Shown here in pieces: positions 8,351 to 20,100 of a DNA stretch of 50,898 bases. Origin of the DNA: Thiorhodococcus drewsii AZ1. Lineage in GTDB: Bacteria; Pseudomonadota; Gammaproteobacteria; Chromatiales; Chromatiaceae. Below the pieces are notes generated by a model. That model was not told the DNA's origin and did not search any database. It saw nothing but the letters and a program-made list of their open reading frames with translations. The position numbers and the translations under genes are program-made. Each line of letters begins with the position of its first letter. Position 1 is the stretch's first letter. The DNA lies in the NCBI RefSeq assembly GCF_000224065.1, contig NZ_AFWT01000033.1, positions 1 to 50,898 of the forward strand. The letters run 5' to 3'.

Positions 8351-10099
8351 ATGAGCGCTCGTACACGAAGAATCTTGACGCTTGGCACGGTCGCACTCGT
8401 GGGACTCGCCCTGCTCGGCGTTGCTTACGCATTTCTTATGTTCAACAACGCTGCTACTCAGCTTTCGGAGGCCAATGCGCGTCAGATTCGCTCCTATCGC
8501 CTGGCGAGCGAGCTCAGGCAAAGCTCCGACGACTTGACTCGGCTTGCGCGCACTTATGTTGTCACCGGCGATCCCGCCTACGAGCAGCAATATCTGAGCA
8601 TTCTCGCCATTAGGAACGGAGAGGCGCCGCGCCCGAAAAGCTATTACCGGGTCTATTGGGATTTCGTTGCCGCTGGCGATCCTAAGCCTCGTCCAGACAG
8701 CGACGTCACCATGCCTTTGCAGGAATTGATGCGCGAGAACGGCTTCACCGAGGAGGAATTCGCCAAGCTTGCAGAGGCTCAGGCCAACTCCGATGGGTTG
8801 GTCGGCTTGGAAGTGCGTGCGATGAAAGCCGTCAAGGGGCTGTTCGCGGATGCTTCGGGAAACTACAACGTGCGCCGCGAGCCTGACACCCAACTGGCCC
8901 GGGAGCTTCTGCACAGCAAGCAGTATCACATCTACAAGGCCGATATCATGAGGCCTTTGGACGAATTTTACGTCTTGATGGAGAAGCGCACCGCCCGAGC
9001 GGTAGCCGCAGCCGAGGGGCAGCTGACAACCGCGAAGAATGCCTTCGTCGGGGCGCTACTGCTCGTAGTCGCCTTGGTTGCGGTCCTGATCTGGCTTGGC
9101 CAGCAACAGGTGCGCGCCGTGCTCGGCGGCCGTTTGAATAGCGTCCACGATATCCTTCATCGAATTGCTGACGGCGATCTCACCGTGAATGCGGGAGCGG
9201 CGCCGAAGGGTAGCATGCTCGAGGCGATCGGCCTAATGGCCGCTTCTATCCGGGCCATGGTTCAAGAGCTCGGCGATCGCTCGCGTCGCCTGGCCGAGAG
9301 CGGTGGCCAGATCACCACGAACTCGCGGGAAGTCGCCGACGCGGCCCAGCAACAGTCGGACGCAACAGCGACCATGGCCGCCGCGATCGAGCAGATGACC
9401 GCCAGTATCAGTCATATTTCCGAGAGTGCGAGAGAAACCGAAAGCGGCGCCGACACATCGGCGACGCTCGCCGAGGAGGGCACTGCGCAAGTACAAATGG
9501 CGAGCAGTCAGATCAAGGAGATCGCCTCGACCGTACAGGACGCATCAGAACGTGTTCGGAAGCTCGAAGACCGGGCCAAACAGATCTCCTCGATTACGAA
9601 CGTCATCAAGGACATCGCCGGTCAAACCAATCTGCTCGCACTCAATGCCGCCATCGAAGCCGCACGCGCCGGTGAGCAGGGACGCGGCTTCGCCGTGGTA
9701 GCGGACGAGGTGCGTGAGCTCGCCGGGCGCACCTCGTCGGCCACCGTCGAAATCGAAGAGATGATTGCAGGCATCCAGTCGGATACAGGCACCGTGGTCG
9801 AGGTCATGGACACCGCCTTGCCACAAGTTGAGCGAGGCGTAGAGGCGGCCGACGGTGCGGCAAGCGTGCTGCGTCAGATCAAGGAAGGCGCGGAAGCCGC
9901 GCTCGCGCGCATTCGTGAGGTCGCCGACGCCACCCGCGAGCAAAGCAGTGCCAGCAACAATATCGCCCAAAAGGTCGAGCAAATTGCTCAAATGGTTGAA
10001 GAGACCAGTGCATCCACACGTGCTACGGCTGAGACGGCCCAAGAGCTCGAGGAGCTTGCGGGCGAGCTGCGGGCGATGGTTGCGCGTTTTCGCTGCTGA
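8351..10099 (+). CDS. Methyl-accepting chemotaxis protein with periplasmic sensor
   Basis: This 582-residue receptor starts at ATG 8351, with GGAGA 10 nt upstream. Transmembrane helix 1 is at about 7-31, followed by a roughly 200-residue mostly helical periplasmic domain and transmembrane helix 2 at about 231-250 ([17 protein letters not shown]). A HAMP-like linker and a cytoplasmic coiled-coil signalling domain come next. The conserved hairpin tip begins at residue 427 ([20 protein letters not shown], then FAVVADEVR). The tip would contact CheA and CheW, neither of which is in the window. Glutamine and glutamate-rich helices provide candidate methylation sites. The giant CheB-CheR hybrid kinase gene lies less than 1 kb downstream in the opposite orientation, separated by gene remnants, and could be a functional partner. 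Confidence 0.92.
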   Translation: MSARTRRILTLGTVALVGLALLGVAYAFLMFNNAATQLSEANARQIRSYRLASELRQSSDDLTRLARTYVVTGDPAYEQQYLSILAIRNGEAPRPKSYYRVYWDFVAAGDPKPRPDSDVTMPLQELMRENGFTEEEFAKLAEAQANSDGLVGLEVRAMKAVKGLFADASGNYNVRREPDTQLARELLHSKQYHIYKADIMRPLDEFYVLMEKRTARAVAAAEGQLTTAKNAFVGALLLVVALVAVLIWLGQQQVRAVLGGRLNSVHDILHRIADGDLTVNAGAAPKGSMLEAIGLMAASIRAMVQELGDRSRRLAESGGQITTNSREVADAAQQQSDATATMAAAIEQMTASISHISESARETESGADTSATLAEEGTAQVQMASSQIKEIASTVQDASERVRKLEDRAKQISSITNVIKDIAGQTNLLALNAAIEAARAGEQGRGFAVVADEVRELAGRTSSATVEIEEMIAGIQSDTGTVVEVMDTALPQVERGVEAADGAASVLRQIKEGAEAALARIREVADATREQSSASNNIAQKVEQIAQMVEETSASTRATAETAQELEELAGELRAMVARFRC

Positions 10100-10221
10100 G
10101 CGTGCCGAATGCGACGGTGGACTCGGTGGCCGCGCGGGTCGGCTACGGCACACCCTACGCGTTGATCCTCGCCTTCAGGCGGGTGCGCGGCATCAGGCCA
10201 CGCGAGCATCGCGCCAGGTGA
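10099..10221 (+). pseudogene. AraC-family regulator C-terminal fragment
   Basis: Directly after the chemoreceptor, and in another frame, the sequence reads VDSVAARVGYGTPYALILAF followed by RRVRGIRPREHRAR and a stop. This is the second helix-turn-helix and C-terminal end of an AraC/XylS-type regulator. Nothing of the upstream portion remains, because the chemoreceptor coding sequence occupies it. It is a rearrangement scar, not a gene. Confidence 0.7.
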
Positions 10222-10603
10222 GGTTTAAATCGACGACGTTGTACAACATCCGTCCGTTTTCGATCCCCACCGTCTCGCCGACGGATTCGCCTGAAAAGCC
10301 ATCGCATGCATCACCGGATCGGAGGGTTTCGGCGGAATTCACCGGATCGGCCAGGGCATTCCAACAGCGTGAGCGACGAGTCGGCGGGGGTTTGGCGGGC
10401 TCGAGTGCCTCGAGCATGAAGTCGAACAGGTGCTCCCAGGAGGTGAACAGCATGTCGTGCGTAAGCGCGCGCAAGTGCTCGAAGAAGGTTCGCCGCGAGG
10501 GCAGGTGTTGGCGCACCGCGCGGTATCGTGGGTCAAGCAGATCAAGCACCGTATGGGCGAGGAAGGCGAGCAGGATGAGCGTTGCGAGCAGCGCGGCCAG
10601 GTG
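10193..10603 (-). pseudogene. Transposase C-terminal fragment (ISNCY-like)
   Basis: The minus strand encodes, from about 10603 downward, HLAALLATLILLAFLAHTVL followed by DLLDPRYRAVRQHLPSRR and TFFEHLRALTHDMLFTSWEH. This resembles the C-terminal end of a transposase group common in purple sulfur bacteria, in which an 'LNLLAFLFHTVLD' helix follows the catalytic core. The catalytic part is missing, and the 5' side breaks abruptly at the Rpn remnant on the other strand. The family assignment is from memory of the C-terminal pattern and is tentative. Confidence 0.5.
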
Positions 10604-10917
10604 CGCTGGTCTGGCTCAAGCGTGTTCTGCTGCCGGCTCGGGTTCCAGGCGCCGAACTACCAAACGTCAACGATCTTCAGGAGATGCGTGCCATGTTGGC
10701 CGAACGGGTGAAAATCTGGACCGAGGAGTGGAAACAACAGGGTGTCTCGGAGGGCGAGGCCAAGCTGCTGCGCCGGCAGTTGGTTCGACGCTTTGGTGTA
10801 CTACCGCCCTGGGCCGAAGCGCATCTTGAGCAGGCGAGCGAGGATGAGCTCGAGGTCTGGGCCGATCGCGTCCTGGAGTGTGCGACCTTGGAAGAGGTAC
10901 TCAAAGACCCGGCTTGA
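10604..10917 (+). pseudogene. Rpn-family nuclease, 3' fragment
   Basis: This stretch encodes the C-terminal 104 residues of an Rpn protein (VWLKRVLLPARVPGAELPN to LEEVLKDPA). It is nearly identical to the end of the intact gene at 4701-5648 but in the opposite orientation. Similarity continues a few bases beyond the stop (AGCTCTTCGCAGGC is shared). The nuclease half is absent, so this is a remnant. Together the two copies form an inverted repeat of about 310 bp bracketing roughly 5.3 kb. Confidence 0.85.
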
Positions 10918-11029
10918 GTGTTAGCTCTTCGCAGGCCGAAGCCGCATTGCTGCGGCATACACATCTATTCTGCCAGGGGGAGCGCTCGCCGAGCGCACGC
11001 ATGGGAACCGGATCCGTTGGCCGTTGCCG

Positions 11030-14000
11030 TCAATTGCCTTGACCCGATCGACCTTGTGTCACTTGACGATCAAACGACCTTACATCCTGCGGGCACTCGG
11101 TCTGAACGAGCGCCAGTGCAGCGTCAAAATCGTATGCATCGATCTGTTCAATGAGGAGTTCAAAGCCATTCCCTAGGATTTCGCGGAGCTTTGAAGCCTG
11201 TCTGTCGCAGAGTTCCCGCGCGGCTGGATTGGACTCAGTGAGCAGTATGGTGAGCGATTCCAGGAGATCGGATGCGGTCATTGCCTCAGGGGCGTCAGTG
11301 GTTATCAAGTCGCCATTGGTGCTCGGCAATGCTCTCGACAGATCCACGAACGCTTGTCTCATCTGTTGAATTAAAGCCTCCCACGGTGCTGCGCCCAAAC
11401 CCTGCGCGTCACGTAACATGGTATCGAGACGGCTCGCAGCCTCTGCCAATGCCGTCGCACCAAGGGTGCCCGCAGCGCCTTTCAGGTCATGGACAAGGTG
11501 GTGCGCCGCTTCCCTATCGCTCGTGTGCAGGTATGTGGTCAAGCGTTCGGGAGTTTCGCCGTAGTTGAGGACAAAGCGCCGTATGAGTGCTACATATTTA
11601 GCTGTTTTGCCACTCATCATCGCGAGTCCGCGGTTCAGGTCGAAGCCGGGCAGCATCGCCAGTCGATCGAGGCCACTTGCGGCGAGTTGTGCGCTTGGGG
11701 CGCTCGAGGGTTCGACTGGCTGGCAGGGTTCAGCCTTCGGTTCCCGTGACAGCCACAGCAGCAGTGCCGCATAGAGGACCGCCGGTTCCACGGGTTTGGC
11801 GACGAAATCCTGCATGCCAACCGCAAGACAGGCCTGGCGGTCCTCACTGAAGGCATTGGCGGTCATCGCGAGGATGGGGCGTTCAGCCCACCCGGGCAGC
11901 GCGCGTATGGCTCGTGTCGCGGCCAAACCGTCCATGCGGGGCATCTGTACGTCCATCAGGATCAACGCATAGTCACGCGTGCCGGCCTTCTCCACGGCTT
12001 CGACACCGTCTTCGGCAGTCTCCACTATGAGCCCAGTGGAGCTCAGCAGTTCCAGGGCAACCTCTCGATTGATAGGGTTATCTTCCGCTAGCAGGATCCT
12101 GACTCCGGTATGGAGTCGGCGCAACTCGGCCTCAGCCGCTTTCGGCGGGCTTGGCCGCGCCGGTTTGCACCCTTGGCCATGTTCGAGCCAGGCGGTCAAC
12201 CAAAAGAGGCTGCCCTTGCCCGGTGTGCTTTCGACACCAGCCTTGCCGCCCATCTGTTCGGCCAAGTGACGAGTGATCGCCAGCCCCAAACCGGTACCGC
12301 CATAGCAGCGGGTGGTGGAGGCATCCGCCTGCTCGAAGGAGCGGAAGAGTCCACCCACCGCGTCGGCAGGAATACCGATCCCGGTGTCCTCGACCTCGAG
12401 GCGCAGATACAAGCGCGTGCCTTGTTCCTCCAGCAGCCGGGCACGCAAGACGATGCGGCCCCGCTCGGTGAACTTGACCGCGTTGCCGGCATAGTTGAGC
12501 AACGCCTGACGCAACCGATTGCTATCCCCGCGCAGCCAGGATGGCACTCCGTCGGTCACCAGGAGGACTTCGAGTCCCTTGGCGTCGGCTTCCAACAAGA
12601 TCAGAGAACGCACCTGGTCCAGCATCTCTTCCAGAGCGAAATCGACGGGTTCCAGCTGCATCTTTCCGGCTTCGATCTTGGAGAGATCCAAGACGTCATT
12701 GATGACGGTCAGGAGGTGCTGAGCAGCGATTTCGATCTTACCCAGCCGCTCCTTTTGGGCTGGCGTGGGCGTCTCGCGCTGTAGCAGATGGGTCAAACCC
12801 AGAATGGCGTTCATGGGAGTGCGGATCTCGTGGCTCATATTGGCCAGGAAGGTGCTTTTGGCCCGCGTGGCGGTCTCGGCCCGGGCGCGTTCTTGGGCTA
12901 GCTCGGTGGTACGATCGGTCACGCGCCGCTCCAGATCGGCGTTGAGACGATCGATTTCCTGGCGCGCTTGGATGCGCTCGGTAATGTCGCTGCCGACGGC
13001 GAGGATCTCGTTCAACTCACCTTGCGTATCACGTAACGCCTTGTTGGTCCAGGTCATCCAGACTCGGCGGCCATCGCGGCAGAGGTTTTCGTTGACGTTG
13101 TTGCGGTAGCGTTCCGGGTACGTCAGGATGTCTTGGACCAGCCCGCTGAGATCAGTCCCGCTGGATTCCTGGCCCGGAACCAGGATGCTGATGTGACATT
13201 TGCCGACGACTTCCTCGGCGGTCCAGCCGAAGAATTGCTGGGCGAACTCGTTGAAGAAGGTGATGGTGCCATCACGAGCCCAGCGGATGATGGCGCTGTT
13301 GGCGCTCTGCACCAGTTCGCGGTAGCGGCGTTCGCTCTCCTGGAGAGCATCGCTGGCAGCTCGACGCTCTGTAACATCTAGGAAAGAGCCGATGAGCTGT
13401 TCGACCTTGCCACAACTGTCGCGCAGGAAGACGGTGTCACGGGACAGACACCAGATCCAGCGGCTGTCTGCAGTTTTAAAGCGGTACTCGACTTCCAATG
13501 TCTCGCCGTCCTTGGCGTGTGCGACTCGCTCGATATGTTCCGCGATCCGCGCGGAATCGTCCGGATGGAAGAGCGCTTCAAAGGCGCTCTTGCTCGTCGC
13601 TTCCTGCTGCTGCTGACTGTAGCCAGTTAAGCGCGAGTACTGGGGGTTGATATAGATATTATGCCCCTGCTCGAGATCATAGATGTAGAGCCCATTAAGC
13701 GATGCTTCGAGGATCCGCTGGGCGAAGGCCTCGCTTTGCCGTAGGTGCTCTTCCGCCTGCTTGCGCTCGGTGATGTCGGTACACGCCTCCACGATCGCCT
13801 GGACCGCTCCGCTCTCGTCGCGATACAGCGAGCATTGTGCGTCGATGATCAGCACCCGGCCGTCGGCGCACACCTGGGTCAGCTCGCTACGCCATACGCC
13901 ACGGGCTTCAAGCTGCGCGCGCATGTCGACGAGCGGTTCGCTAGAGTCGGTTTGCAGTAGCGCGTGGACGTTTCGTCCAAGTGCGTCCTGTTCCGTCCAG

Positions 14001-16735
14001 CCATAGAGCAACTCCGCGCCGTGGTTCCAGAAGATGATTCGCTCTAGAAGGTCTAGACCGATCACGGGCGCCGCCCGGCTGAGCAAATTCGTCTGCCACT
14101 CGAGCATTTGGTTGCGCGTGCGCAGTGTCTCCTCGGCCTGCTTGAGATCGGTGATGTCGGGGAAGGTGACCACTACCCCTGCAAGTGCTCCGCTGAGATC
14201 GCGATAGGGACGGATGCGGCGCAGATACCAGCATTTGGACTGGCCCTGGGTCTCGCGATCGGTGATCGAAGTGCCACTGAGTACCTGGCGACAGTCCTTG
14301 ACGAGCTCCGGGTCGTCGAACTGACGTACCAGATCCTCCACCGGGCGTCCAATGTCCGAGGGGATAATCCGCATCAGATGCGCGCAAGCCGGCGTGTAGC
14401 GACGGATGCAAAGCTCTGCGTCCAGTAGCAGGGTAGCCGTCTCGGTACTGGTGAGCAGGTTGCCGAGGTCACTGTTCAGCGTCTTGACCTCGCTGATCTT
14501 GGCCTCCAGCTCGGCGTTGGAGGTGGCGAGCTCCTCGTTGACCGATTGCAGCTCCTCCCGGGAGCTCTCCAACTCCTCGTTGCCGGATTGCAGCTCCTCG
14601 TTCATCGCCATCATTTCCTCGTTGGCGGCCGCCATGTCCTCGCTGGAGAAGCGGGACTGCTCGAGGGTTCGCACCAGATCCTCCCGGGTGGCGCGGAGTT
14701 CATGCTCCAACTGACGGATGAGCCAGTCATCCCGCTCCGCCCCGACGCACGCCTGCGCGCCCTGGGAACCACATTCGGGGCTGAAGCACACGAGCAGCGA
14801 GACCAGGCGGCCGTCATTCAGGATCGGCGTCACCTCGATGCGGGTACCCGGACTGGCTTCAGTCGGGAACTCGGTCTCGAGCGCATAAGCCACCGCTCTG
14901 ACATGCTCACGCTCCGCTCGGCCCAGAACCGACTGCAGTGACAGGCTCAGGGCGGGTGCGGCCAGCTTCAGCAGGTTGTGCGAGGCGGTTCCGGACGGTA
15001 CTGTCAGATAAGGCGACGAACGACCAGTGACACACAGGATCTCATAGTGTGCATCGACGAGAATCTGGACCGGACCATACTCCTCGATCTGTTGGCGATA
15101 GAGCCGCTCGCGGCCAAGCTGGTCGATCGTATTTTCCGTGTGCGTGCTGTCGGTGGGGCGTTGCAGCGTCGGAAGAATGGTGATGGGAAGACGTGGTGCG
15201 GGGCGCGGTGCCGTGTCGAGCTGGCGGAAGATACGCCAGGGCTGTGAGAGGGTTTCGAAATGGTGGTTGGCGGCGCCGAGGCTCTCAGAGCTGCCCAGGA
15301 AGAGGCAGCCGCCGGGATTGAGCACGTAGCGGAAAAGGTCGATCAGCTTTGACTGGGTGTCGGGATTCAAATAGATGAGCAGGTTGCGGCAGACCACCAA
15401 GTCCAAGCGTGAAAAGGGCGGGTCGCTGATCAGATTGTGTGATGCAAAAACGATATGCTCGCGTACCTCTTTAATGATCCGCAGGCCATCCAGGTCTTCG
15501 GTGAAGAATCGGGCCTTACGCCCTGGCGACATCTCGGTCAAGGCGGACGCTTCGTAGTGTCCTATCCGCGCCAACGCAAGTGCAGCCTCATCGACATCGG
15601 TAGCAAAGATCTGTGGACGTGCTCCATCGGGATTGTCGTCGAGACACTCAAGCAGGAGTATTGCGATGGAATAGACCTCCTCACCGGTGGAGCAGCCAGC
15701 CACCCAGACACGCAGCATCTCACCGTTGGTTTTGGTCTCACAAAGCGGCTGGATGACCTTGCTCGCCAGCGTCTCGAAAGCCTCTGGATCGCGGAAGAAT
15801 TCGGTCACACCGATTAGCAGGTCCTTGGACAGACTGGTCAGCGCGTCGGGATCCTGCTCCAGGATCTGGAGATAGCCGTGCAGGCTGCGGCAGCGGCTCA
15901 GTTCGAGGCGGCGCTTGATGCGCCGCCGCAGGGTGGCGGGCTTGTACCCGCTGAAATCCTGCTGGGTGCGATCGTGGATCAGGGCGAGGATGGTTTCGAA
16001 GACCCGCTCCTCTTCTTCGGGCGTTGCGCTCACGGGCGTCGCCGTGCTGGGCACCTTGTCCTGGCCCCAGGCACAAAGGGCGGCGGCGATCGCGCCTGGT
16101 TCCAGCACTAGGTCGGCCTGACCGGCTTTGACGACGCTCTCCGGCATGCCGGAATAGCTGGCACTACCCGGAGTCTGGACGATGACCAGACCGCCGATCT
16201 GCTTGAGGAGCACCGCACCCTGCGTCCCGTCATCGAGTGTCCCGGATAGGACCACCAGGGCCGCGCGTGGTCCTCGCTCCCGCGCAAGAACCGTGCAGAA
16301 AGCGTCGATGGGCTTAAATACTTTGCTTCTTCCGACCGGTGGTGAAAGCCTGAACACATTCCCCGCTAAATCCAGTCTTCCTTCAGAAGGGATGACATAG
16401 ATCTGATCCGGTACCAGCCGGGAGCCGTCACCGACAGGGACCACGGGCATCCGGGTCCAATGCGCGATGAGATTCGACAAATGGCTATCGTGCCCGCTTT
16501 TACGATGTTGAATGACGACATAGGCGATCCCGCCGTCACTGGGTAGGTTTATGAGCAGTTCCTGGATGGCTGTCAATGAACCGGCCGAGCCACCGATGAT
16601 GGCGACCTTGAAAGAGGGATTGTCGTGATTCGGGGAGACGATTTTGGGGTCCGTTGCCACTGCGTTTCTCTGAGAATCTAATGTCTCACTCCATGTTGGA
16701 GCAGTCGTGCGCACTCCACATCGTCGCGATTTCAA
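11030..16735 (-). CDS. CheB-CheR-PAS4-histidine kinase-receiver-Hpt hybrid sensor
   Basis: This 1901-residue cytoplasmic signalling protein has six parts. CheB methylesterase is at about 42-230 (Ser50 in IGGSAGS, His77 in [10 protein letters not shown], Asp169 in SGTLDDG). CheR methyltransferase is at about 245-520 (SAM loop [11 protein letters not shown] at 346-356). A coiled coil at about 670-755 is rich in EEL repeats, followed by four PAS domains (about 760-1265). The histidine kinase has phospho-acceptor His1302 in [16 protein letters not shown] and an ATPase domain with GTGLGLAI. A receiver (Asp1595 in LMDVQMP) and a C-terminal Hpt (His1749 in HDLKGAAG) complete it. All catalytic residues of the CheB triad are present. 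No transmembrane segment is visible, so input is cytosolic through PAS domains. The first ATG is used because no strong internal start is obvious. Confidence 0.93.
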   Translation of the reverse strand: MKSRRCGVRTTAPTWSETLDSQRNAVATDPKIVSPNHDNPSFKVAIIGGSAGSLTAIQELLINLPSDGGIAYVVIQHRKSGHDSHLSNLIAHWTRMPVVPVGDGSRLVPDQIYVIPSEGRLDLAGNVFRLSPPVGRSKVFKPIDAFCTVLARERGPRAALVVLSGTLDDGTQGAVLLKQIGGLVIVQTPGSASYSGMPESVVKAGQADLVLEPGAIAAALCAWGQDKVPSTATPVSATPEEEERVFETILALIHDRTQQDFSGYKPATLRRRIKRRLELSRCRSLHGYLQILEQDPDALTSLSKDLLIGVTEFFRDPEAFETLASKVIQPLCETKTNGEMLRVWVAGCSTGEEVYSIAILLLECLDDNPDGARPQIFATDVDEAALALARIGHYEASALTEMSPGRKARFFTEDLDGLRIIKEVREHIVFASHNLISDPPFSRLDLVVCRNLLIYLNPDTQSKLIDLFRYVLNPGGCLFLGSSESLGAANHHFETLSQPWRIFRQLDTAPRPAPRLPITILPTLQRPTDSTHTENTIDQLGRERLYRQQIEEYGPVQILVDAHYEILCVTGRSSPYLTVPSGTASHNLLKLAAPALSLSLQSVLGRAEREHVRAVAYALETEFPTEASPGTRIEVTPILNDGRLVSLLVCFSPECGSQGAQACVGAERDDWLIRQLEHELRATREDLVRTLEQSRFSSEDMAAANEEMMAMNEELQSGNEELESSREELQSVNEELATSNAELEAKISEVKTLNSDLGNLLTSTETATLLLDAELCIRRYTPACAHLMRIIPSDIGRPVEDLVRQFDDPELVKDCRQVLSGTSITDRETQGQSKCWYLRRIRPYRDLSGALAGVVVTFPDITDLKQAEETLRTRNQMLEWQTNLLSRAAPVIGLDLLERIIFWNHGAELLYGWTEQDALGRNVHALLQTDSSEPLVDMRAQLEARGVWRSELTQVCADGRVLIIDAQCSLYRDESGAVQAIVEACTDITERKQAEEHLRQSEAFAQRILEASLNGLYIYDLEQGHNIYINPQYSRLTGYSQQQQEATSKSAFEALFHPDDSARIAEHIERVAHAKDGETLEVEYRFKTADSRWIWCLSRDTVFLRDSCGKVEQLIGSFLDVTERRAASDALQESERRYRELVQSANSAIIRWARDGTITFFNEFAQQFFGWTAEEVVGKCHISILVPGQESSGTDLSGLVQDILTYPERYRNNVNENLCRDGRRVWMTWTNKALRDTQGELNEILAVGSDITERIQARQEIDRLNADLERRVTDRTTELAQERARAETATRAKSTFLANMSHEIRTPMNAILGLTHLLQRETPTPAQKERLGKIEIAAQHLLTVINDVLDLSKIEAGKMQLEPVDFALEEMLDQVRSLILLEADAKGLEVLLVTDGVPSWLRGDSNRLRQALLNYAGNAVKFTERGRIVLRARLLEEQGTRLYLRLEVEDTGIGIPADAVGGLFRSFEQADASTTRCYGGTGLGLAITRHLAEQMGGKAGVESTPGKGSLFWLTAWLEHGQGCKPARPSPPKAAEAELRRLHTGVRILLAEDNPINREVALELLSSTGLIVETAEDGVEAVEKAGTRDYALILMDVQMPRMDGLAATRAIRALPGWAERPILAMTANAFSEDRQACLAVGMQDFVAKPVEPAVLYAALLLWLSREPKAEPCQPVEPSSAPSAQLAASGLDRLAMLPGFDLNRGLAMMSGKTAKYVALIRRFVLNYGETPERLTTYLHTSDREAAHHLVHDLKGAAGTLGATALAEAASRLDTMLRDAQGLGAAPWEALIQQMRQAFVDLSRALPSTNGDLITTDAPEAMTASDLLESLTILLTESNPAARELCDRQASKLREILGNGFELLIEQIDAYDFDAALALVQTECPQDVRSFDRQVTQGRSGQGN

Positions 16736-17191
16736 AGTTACGCCGCTTGACCTGCTGTGGACAAGTATGGAACTGATCTGAATGCGACCGTCGCCAATAC
16801 CTCGTCGGGCAGCGTGTTGCGCAAGCTCCGTTCTGTCGACTCAAATGCCGATTGCCCGACCCGAAATCAGAATTATCTTTCTATATTATTGTTTTATTAG
16901 GGAAAGTCGCGTGAGTTATGTGAACGCCCTCTAAGCGGAGAGTGTTGCGTCAACCCTTGTGATACCCGGTAGGGACATCCTGCTGTCACCGGGACTTATG
17001 GAATGGCGACAACCGGTTTTTCGCTCGGGTTTGTCCCGCTTCTAGGATTCGATTTGGCTCTGCGCACCTCTCTTCTATAGCCACTTCGAAGAACGAATGA
17101 CCGGACGGCGTGCCGGATGCGCTCTGCATATCGCCTCCTCTCGATTTCTCCCGTTCCCGCACAACGCGTTCAGACGTGGCAGTACAGTGCG
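16736..17191. other. Intergenic region between the two giant sensor genes
   Basis: This 456-bp stretch contains the AT-rich segment 16863-16905, a likely promoter area for the CheB-CheR hybrid kinase (transcribed leftward). It also contains one possible small gene (16986-17129, listed separately). Nothing else is recognised. Confidence 0.4.
16986..17129 (-). CDS. Possible small protein downstream of the GGDEF-EAL gene
   Basis: This 47-residue frame starts MQSASGTPSGHSFFEVAIEE and is preceded by an excellent GAGAGGAGGC ribosome binding site. It lies 62 bp downstream of, and on the same strand as, the large diguanylate cyclase/phosphodiesterase gene. The protein has no recognisable domain. The Shine-Dalgarno sequence is the only real evidence, so it may be fortuitous. 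Confidence 0.3.
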   Translation of the reverse strand: MQSASGTPSGHSFFEVAIEERCAEPNRILEAGQTRAKNRLSPFHKSR

Positions 17192-20100
17192 CTAGACTGC
17201 CCGTCGTAGCCACTCCTCCACTTCTCGAGCTGGCAACGGCCGGCTGAAGTAATAGCCCTGCGCTTGTTCACAGCCGAGGCGGCGCAGTTGCGTGAGTTGT
17301 GCGGCGGTCTCTACCCCTTCGGCGATCACCGAAAAGTCCAGGTGTCGGCCGAGCGCAAGGATGGTCTGGACGATGGCGGCCTGCCTGGGCTGCTCGGGGG
17401 CGGCCCGGACGAAACTCTGGTCGATCTTCAGGCAGCACACCGGGAAGGCATTGAGATAGTGCAAACTCGAGTAGCCGGTGCCGAAGTCGTCTAGGGTCAG
17501 GCGCACGCCGAGGGTGCGCAGCGCCTGAAGGGTCTCCAGCGTCTCATCGGTCTCTTCGAGGAGACTGTTCTCGGTGATCTCGAGCTCAATCAGACTTGGA
17601 TCGAGGGTGCCGTCGGCGAGCAGCGTGTTCAGCTGGGCGATCAGCGCACGGCGGCGCTCGGAATGACGAAACTGCTGGGCGGAGAGATTGACGGCCACCG
17701 GCAGCAGGGGCAGCCGCGCCCGAGACCAGGCCGAAAGCTGTGCGCCGACAGCCCGCAGCACCCAGGCGCCAAGATCTTCGATCAGGCCGTTCCGCTCGGC
17801 GAGCGGGACGAAGGCGTCCGCGCCGAGCAGCCCGTGGGTGGGATGTGCCCAGCGCACCAGTGCCTCGAGCCCGATCGCCCGTCCACTTGCGAGGGTGACC
17901 TGCGGCTGGTAGTGCAGACACAGACCCTCGCCCGCGAGCACCGCACGCAGCTGCTGCTCGAGCGTTATCGCCCGACGCGCCTCTCGTTGCATATCCTCTG
18001 TGAAGAACTGGTAGCGGTTGCGTCCACTCTGCTTGGCGCGGTACATGGCCGTGTCGGCGCAGGAGATCAGGGTGCTGGCCTCTGTGCCATGGTCCGGAAA
18101 GAGGCTGATGCCGAGGCTGCAGCTGATGCTGAGCTCCTGGCCCTCAAGGTGTAGCGGCGCATTGAGGCGCGCGATGAGTTTTGCGGCAAGATGAGCGGTG
18201 CCCTCGGTGCCAGTCTCGGGCAGTATCAGCATGAACTCATCACCTCCAGGGCGGGCAACGGTATCGACGGTGCGCACGCAGGCGCTCATCCGCCGCGCCA
18301 CCTCCACCAGCAGCGCGTCGCCGGCCGCGTGGCCGAGCGAGTCGTTGATCTGTTTGAAAAAATCGAGATCGAGCACAATCACCGCCAGACATTCTTGCTG
18401 ACGCTTCGCCCGGGTGAGGGCGGTGGCGAGTCGCTCCTCGAGCAGGCGTCGGTTCGGCAGTCCGGTGAGCGGGTCGTAGAAGGCGAGCTGGCGGATCCGC
18501 TCCTCGGCACGCTTCTGCTCGGTGATGTCGTGGATGGTGACGATCCCGAGGCGCAGCCGCCCCGTCACGTCGCGCACCGGCGTGCCGCCGTAGCTGCCAA
18601 TGAAGCTCTGTCCAGTATCGTGCCGGCGCACCCACAGCTCGTGGTGGCTGAAGATCTCGCCGCGGCAAGCGCGCGAGAGCGGCCAGCTCTCGGGCGGCTG
18701 CAACTCGCCGGCCAGATCGCAAACCTCGAAGATGTTAGGAAACTCGGCGAGTGCGTGCAGCGCCTCGCCCTGGTGGGTGAATCCATGCAGGCGCTGGGCG
18801 GCGGGATTCATATCGAGCACCATCCCCTCTGGGGTGGCGATGACCAGTCCCTCGGTCATGCCCTGCAGGATCGCCTCGCGGGTGTCGTGCGCCTCGCGCA
18901 GGGCCTCTTCCATGTCCTTGCGTGCGGTGATGTCGAGATTGATGCCGACCCAGGACTCGATCGCTGCGCCGTCATGAACGGGCCGGCCAATCGCGAGCAC
19001 GTGTCGCCATGCCCCGTCGCGATCCCGGAAGTGGTGCTCTTGCTCGAAATCCTCGCCGCTTTGAATGCATCGCAGCCAGTGCGTCTTGGTCGGTTCGACG
19101 TCCTCGGGCGGCAGCAAGTGCAGCCAGCCGAACTCCTGTACCTCCTGCAGGGTCATGCCGACCATCTCGAGAAAGGACTGGCTGGCATAGGTGCAGCGTC
19201 CCGTGGGATCGGTCGTCCAGACGCCGTAGGGGATGGCCTCGCCGACGGTGCGATAGCGCTGCTCGCTCTCCTGGAGTGCCTGCTCGGCATGCTTGCGCGC
19301 CGTAATGTCGAGCCATGTCAGGAGCACGAGATCTTCATCCCCGATGGTCAATCGATCGCCCGAGAGCAGGAATATCATGGGTTCTCCGGACCGTGTCAGC
19401 AGCGTCTGTTCTCTATCACGCACCGACCCCTCGCGCGCGAGTTCCTGCATGAATCGGGCGCGCTCTTGGGTCGAGGGCCACACGCTCAGGCTCAGCGACG
19501 AATGCCCGATGAGTTCCTCGCGGCGGAAGCCGAAGAGCGTCAGCCAGGTCTCGTTCACGTCGAGGATCAGCCCGTCGGCGAACCGTGAGAGGGTCAGCGC
19601 TGCAGGGTTGGCGCTGAACGCTTGGGCGAAGCGCGCCTCGGAGAGCCGCAGCGCCTGCTCGGCGGATTTGCGTTCGCTGACGTCCCGGATCACGCTGATC
19701 AAGGTCTCCGTCTCCCCGATCAAGGCTCCCTGAGAGCTCACCTCGGCAAAAAAGGTGCTGCCGTCGCGGCGGCGGTGCAGCGTCTCGAACAGCAGCCCGT
19801 GCGTATCCGCTTGCGCCATCTCCGACAGGGTCATGGGCTGCGTCTGCGGGACGCGCAGGTCATGGATGGTCAGGGACAGGAACTCCTCACGATCGTAGCC
19901 GTAGGCTTGCAGTGCCGCCTCGTTGGCCTCCAGCAGCTGGCCATCGTCGCGGCGCAAGAAGAGGATGATGTCGCGACTATGGCGGGCAAGCAGTTCGAAG
20001 CGGCGCAGCGCCGCCTCGGCCTGCTCGGCGCGATGCCGGGTCGCGAAGTTGTCGAGCGCGAGCCCCAAATCATTCGCCAGATCCTCGAGTAGGGCGACGC

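Noticed and set aside
18191-19588. Plus-strand open frame of about 465 codons opposite the GGDEF-EAL gene
   Set aside because: It is antisense to conserved PAS and GGDEF coding sequence, has no domain and no ribosome binding site.
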